Positions 31,983-34,236 of a stretch of 34,236 nucleotides of DNA are shown in pieces. The stretch covers positions 1 to 34,236 of the forward strand of contig NZ_QGSZ01000269.1 in assembly GCF_003857055.1 (NCBI RefSeq). Direction: 5' to 3'. This DNA comes from Micromonospora inaquosa. Lineage in GTDB: Bacteria > Actinomycetota > Actinomycetes > Mycobacteriales > Micromonosporaceae. Both the position numbers and the translations under genes were made by a program. How positions within the stretch are numbered: the stretch's first letter is position 1; the number at the start of each line of letters is the position of its first letter. The notes beneath the pieces were generated by a model. It was given only the letters and a program-made list of their open reading frames with translations. It did no database searches and was not told the DNA's origin.

Positions 31983-32675
31983 GCGGGCCGGACGAGCGTC
32001 GCGACGGGCGACACCGGGACCAGACCGACGAGCCGACCGCCTTCCTGCCCAAGCTCGACCGGCCCCAGCCGGCGCCCGACCGACCTGCCGGTAACCGGTC
32101 TCCTGCCGGCCGATCCCGGCGCGCCCGACCCTCGCGCGGCCGACCCCGGCGCTTCCGGGGCTCTGCTGACGGCCGGGCCGGGTGGCCGGGGCCCGCTGGA
32201 GCCCTGGCCGGACACTGTCAACTGGCAGCCGATCTCCACCGACCTGATCTGGGTGGAGTTGATCCGGCTGGCGGTGGTGGTCGCCATCGGGCTGGTGGTG
32301 ACGGCGGTCGGCTGGGCCTTCAGCGGTTACTGGCTGTTCGGGCTCGCCGTCGCCGTCGTGCTGGTGCTCGGCGTGTGGCGGGCCGTCGCGATCGTCCGCG
32401 CGGTGCGGGCCTGGGGGTACGCCGAACGGGAGAACGACCTGCTGGTCCGGCACGGGCTGCTGGTCCGCCGGCTCTCCATCGTGCCGTATTCGCGGATGCA
32501 GTTCGTCGACGTGAGCGCCGGGCCGTTGGAGCGCGCCTTCGACCTGGCCACTGTGCAGTTGCACACCGCGGCGGCGGCCAGCGACGCCCGGGTGCCCGGG
32601 TTGCGGCCGGCGGAGGCGTCCCGGCTGCGCGATCGACTCACCGCGCTCGGCGAGGACCGGGCGGAGGGGCTGTGA
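31979..32675 (+). CDS. bacterial PH-domain membrane protein (YdbS-like), apparent +1 frameshift
   Basis: The ATG at 31979 overlaps the DUF881 stop (ATGA). It opens 34 plausible codons (MSGPDERRDGRHRDQTDEPT onward) in one frame. The membrane and PH domains (PLEPWPDTVNWQPIS, then VELIRLAVVVAIGLVV, RHGLLVRRLSIVPYSRMQFVDV) lie in the next frame, where no ATG, GTG or TTG exists before a GTG at 32253. Third-position GC and amino-acid content switch frame near 32075-32082 (GCG CCC GAC C GAC CTG). One extra base there would explain everything. Without the shift the protein is either 140 residues from GTG 32253, cutting the conserved WQPIS region, or a meaningless 247-residue reading. It could be a sequencing error, a real mutation, or recoding. 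Confidence 0.7.
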
Positions 32676-32722
32676 GCACCCGCGCGGGCAACCGTCGAGC
32701 GCGCCGGGGGCCGCGCCGATGA
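32672..32722 (+). other. 16-codon Arg-rich mini-ORF bridging two PH-domain genes
   Basis: GTG 32672 overlaps the stop of the first PH gene (GTGA), and TGA 32720-32722 overlaps the next ATG (ATGA). It would encode VSTRAGNRRARRGPRR, with 7 Arg in 16. It may be a translational bridge. Chance in this GC-rich spacer is possible. Confidence 0.3.
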
Positions 32723-34236
32723 GCGACAGGCCCGCCGAGCCGAGCACCGTGCCACCCACCGGTCCCACGCCCCCGGGGCCGGTGCTGCCCGCCGGCGCAA
32801 CACCTGGTGGCCCGCCACCCGCCAGCGCGGCACCTGGCGGCCCGCCACCCGCTGGTGCGGCAGCGCCTGGGTCGACGCCGCCGGGGGCGCCCGCGCCGTG
32901 GCCGGCACCACCGGGCGGTGGCGAGGGCGAGCCCCGGCAGCGACTGCATCCCCTCAGCCCGGTTCTGCACGGTGCAAAGTCCCTGGTCGTGGTGATCGCC
33001 GGGCTGTCCTGGTCGACGCTGTCCCGGGTGGGCTTCGGCTGGTTCGCCGTCACGGTGGCGGTGTTGGCGCTCGGCGCGACAGTGCTGTCGGTGATCAGCT
33101 GGTACAACACCGGCTACCACGTGGTGGGTCGGGAGCTTCGGGTGTACGAAGGGCTGCTCTGGCGGCGTACCCGGGCCATCCCGTTGGAACGGTTGCAGGC
33201 CGTGGAGGTGGTCCGGCCGCTGCTCGCTCAGCTCACCGGCCTGGCCGAGCTGCGCCTGGAGGTGGTCGGCGGAGGCAAGACCGAGGCGCCATTGGCGTAC
33301 CTCGGGGTGGCCGACGCGGCAGTGCTGCGTGAGCGTCTGCTGGCGCTGGCCGGGCGGGTGGCGCAGCTGCCCGCGCCCGGCGACGCGACGGCCCCGGTCG
33401 CCCCGGGTGCGACGGCGCCGCCGGCGGCCGTGCCGGGCCGGCCACTGCACGCGGTACGCAACCAGACCCTGCTGATCAGCCAACTGCTCACCCCGCAGGC
33501 GTTCCTGCTCCCGTTCGGTGTGGCCTTCGTCGTGGTGCAGTTCCTCACCGCCGGGTCATGGTCGTTCGTCGCGGTGGCGAGCACCCTGACCGCGATGGCG
33601 GGTGTACTGCTGCAACCGATCCGCCGGGTGCTCGACGACTGGAACTTCCGGCTGGCCCGCGACGGCGGCACGCTGCGGGTGCACAACGGCCTGTTGGAGA
33701 CGCGGGCGCAGACCGTGCCGCTGGAACGGGTGCAGACCGTGCGGGCCACCTGGCCATTGCTGTGGCGGGTGAAGGGCTGGCTACGGCTACGGCTGGAGGT
33801 GGCCGGTTACTCCGTCGCGGAGGCCGACGACCGCAACCGGCCCGACCGGCTGCTGCCGGTCGGCGACCTGCCGACGGCGACGATGATCGTCGGCGAGGTG
33901 CTGCCCGGGGTACGCCTCGACGCGCTCCCGCTGAGCCCGCCACCGCTCCGGACCCGTTGGCTGCACCCGCTGGGCCGTGCCGCATTCGGCGCGGGGCTGT
34001 TCGAGCGGGTGTTCGCCACCCGGTCGGGGCGGCTCACCCGGCAGTTGGTGCTCGTGCCGTACGCCCGGATCCAGAGCGTGCGAGTGGTGCAGGGGCCCAT
34101 TCAGCGCCGGCTGGGCCTGGCCTCCGTACACGCGGACACCGCTGGCGGCTCCGGCGCGACCGCCCAGGACCGCGACCTGGCAGAGGCCTGGGCCCTGGCA
34201 GCCGACCTGACCGCACGAGCCCACCAAGCCCGCACC
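32719..34236 (+). CDS. bacterial PH-domain membrane protein (YdbT-like), 3' partial
   Basis: ATG 32719 opens 506 codons without a stop to the window edge. Residues 1-75 are a Pro/Gly/Ala-rich disordered tail. RLHPLSPVLHGAKSLVVVIAGLSW starts the first two-helix unit, followed by PH domain 1 (NTGYHVVGRELRVYEGLLWRR, IPLERLQAVEVVRPLL). A second helix pair (about 260-300) is followed by PH domain 2 (LRVHNGLLETRAQTVPLERVQTV). A third begins LFERVFATRSGRLTRQ. This three-unit layout is the YdbT type. In Firmicutes, ydbST-type operons are tied to resistance to some membrane-acting peptides (from memory, not tested here). Its partner is the preceding gene. Confidence 0.88.
   Translation, partial: MSDRPAEPSTVPPTGPTPPGPVLPAGATPGGPPPASAAPGGPPPAGAAAPGSTPPGAPAPWPAPPGGGEGEPRQRLHPLSPVLHGAKSLVVVIAGLSWSTLSRVGFGWFAVTVAVLALGATVLSVISWYNTGYHVVGRELRVYEGLLWRRTRAIPLERLQAVEVVRPLLAQLTGLAELRLEVVGGGKTEAPLAYLGVADAAVLRERLLALAGRVAQLPAPGDATAPVAPGATAPPAAVPGRPLHAVRNQTLLISQLLTPQAFLLPFGVAFVVVQFLTAGSWSFVAVASTLTAMAGVLLQPIRRVLDDWNFRLARDGGTLRVHNGLLETRAQTVPLERVQTVRATWPLLWRVKGWLRLRLEVAGYSVAEADDRNRPDRLLPVGDLPTATMIVGEVLPGVRLDALPLSPPPLRTRWLHPLGRAAFGAGLFERVFATRSGRLTRQLVLVPYARIQSVRVVQGPIQRRLGLASVHADTAGGSGATAQDRDLAEAWALAADLTARAHQART
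32801..32852 (+). repeat. 30-bp tandem repeat in the YdbT-like tail
   Basis: CACCTGGTGGCCCGCCACCC at 32801-32820 recurs at 32831-32850 with one mismatch, encoding two PGGPPPA units. It is a slippage-prone in-frame expansion. Confidence 0.75.

Noticed and set aside
1..34236. CRISPR array, insertion sequence or prophage
   Set aside because: No regularly spaced repeats, transposase, integrase or phage structural genes were found on either strand.

Overview
This window comes from a high-GC actinomycete, most likely Micromonosporaceae (Micromonospora-like). The evidence is third-position GC near saturation in every gene, GTG/TTG starts, many apparently leaderless promoters (TANNNT 6-7 nt before the start codon), a mycobacterial-type LexA box, CrgA, RipA-like NlpC/P60 hydrolases, a c-di-AMP (ydaO) riboswitch, a luciferase-like (probably F420-dependent) oxidoreductase and the FadE5/EtfD fatty-acid oxidation proteins. 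It is chromosomal core and near-core DNA. I see no insertion sequence, phage, CRISPR array or secondary-metabolite cluster.

Layout. 1-4.0 kb: the 3' part of an LppU-like membrane protein, then a thioredoxin/NHL-repeat protein behind a structured leader. 4.0-6.3 kb (minus): pxpB-pxpC-pxpA, the three-part 5-oxoprolinase, with overlapping reading frames. 6.4-8.4 kb: a TrhA/hemolysin III protein and a SixA-type phosphatase flanked by two DUF6458-like paralogues. 8.7-12.5 kb (minus): FadE5-like acyl-CoA dehydrogenase, a membrane PP2C/SpoIIE-type phosphatase and an RlpA-like protein. 12.7-16.0 kb: phosphoribosyltransferase, questin-oxidase-like protein, ASCH protein, luciferase-like oxidoreductase and a small membrane protein. 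16.1-19.6 kb: two tandem RibD/DHFR-like reductases, a VOC protein, an MccF-type S66 peptidase and a 2H phosphoesterase. 19.7-21.2 kb: tRNA-Gly(CCC), then a PPOX protein and dcd diverging around a perfect LexA box. 21.3-25.8 kb: a cell-wall hydrolase island of two RipA-like NlpC/P60 proteins flanking an Amidase_2 protein, the first hydrolase under a c-di-AMP riboswitch. 25.9-30.5 kb (minus): an EtfD-like ETF:quinone oxidoreductase followed by two CNNM/CBS membrane proteins. 30.7-34.2 kb: crgA, a divergent DUF881 protein, and two bacterial-PH-domain membrane proteins. The first of these appears frameshifted, and the second runs off the window.

How the parts work together. Two genes 20 kb apart, fadE5-like and etfD, carry nearly identical 16-bp dyads (14 of 16 bases the same) just upstream. 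FadE5 passes electrons from acyl-CoA to ETF, and EtfD re-oxidises ETF into the quinone pool, so the shared site suggests one fatty-acid-responsive regulator controlling both the entry and exit of the electron path. Cell-envelope genes (RipA-like x2, amidase, RlpA-like, CrgA, S66 peptidase) form the other main theme. The best leads are the shared dyad, the LexA box, the riboswitch, and several structured leaders and overlaps described in the findings.
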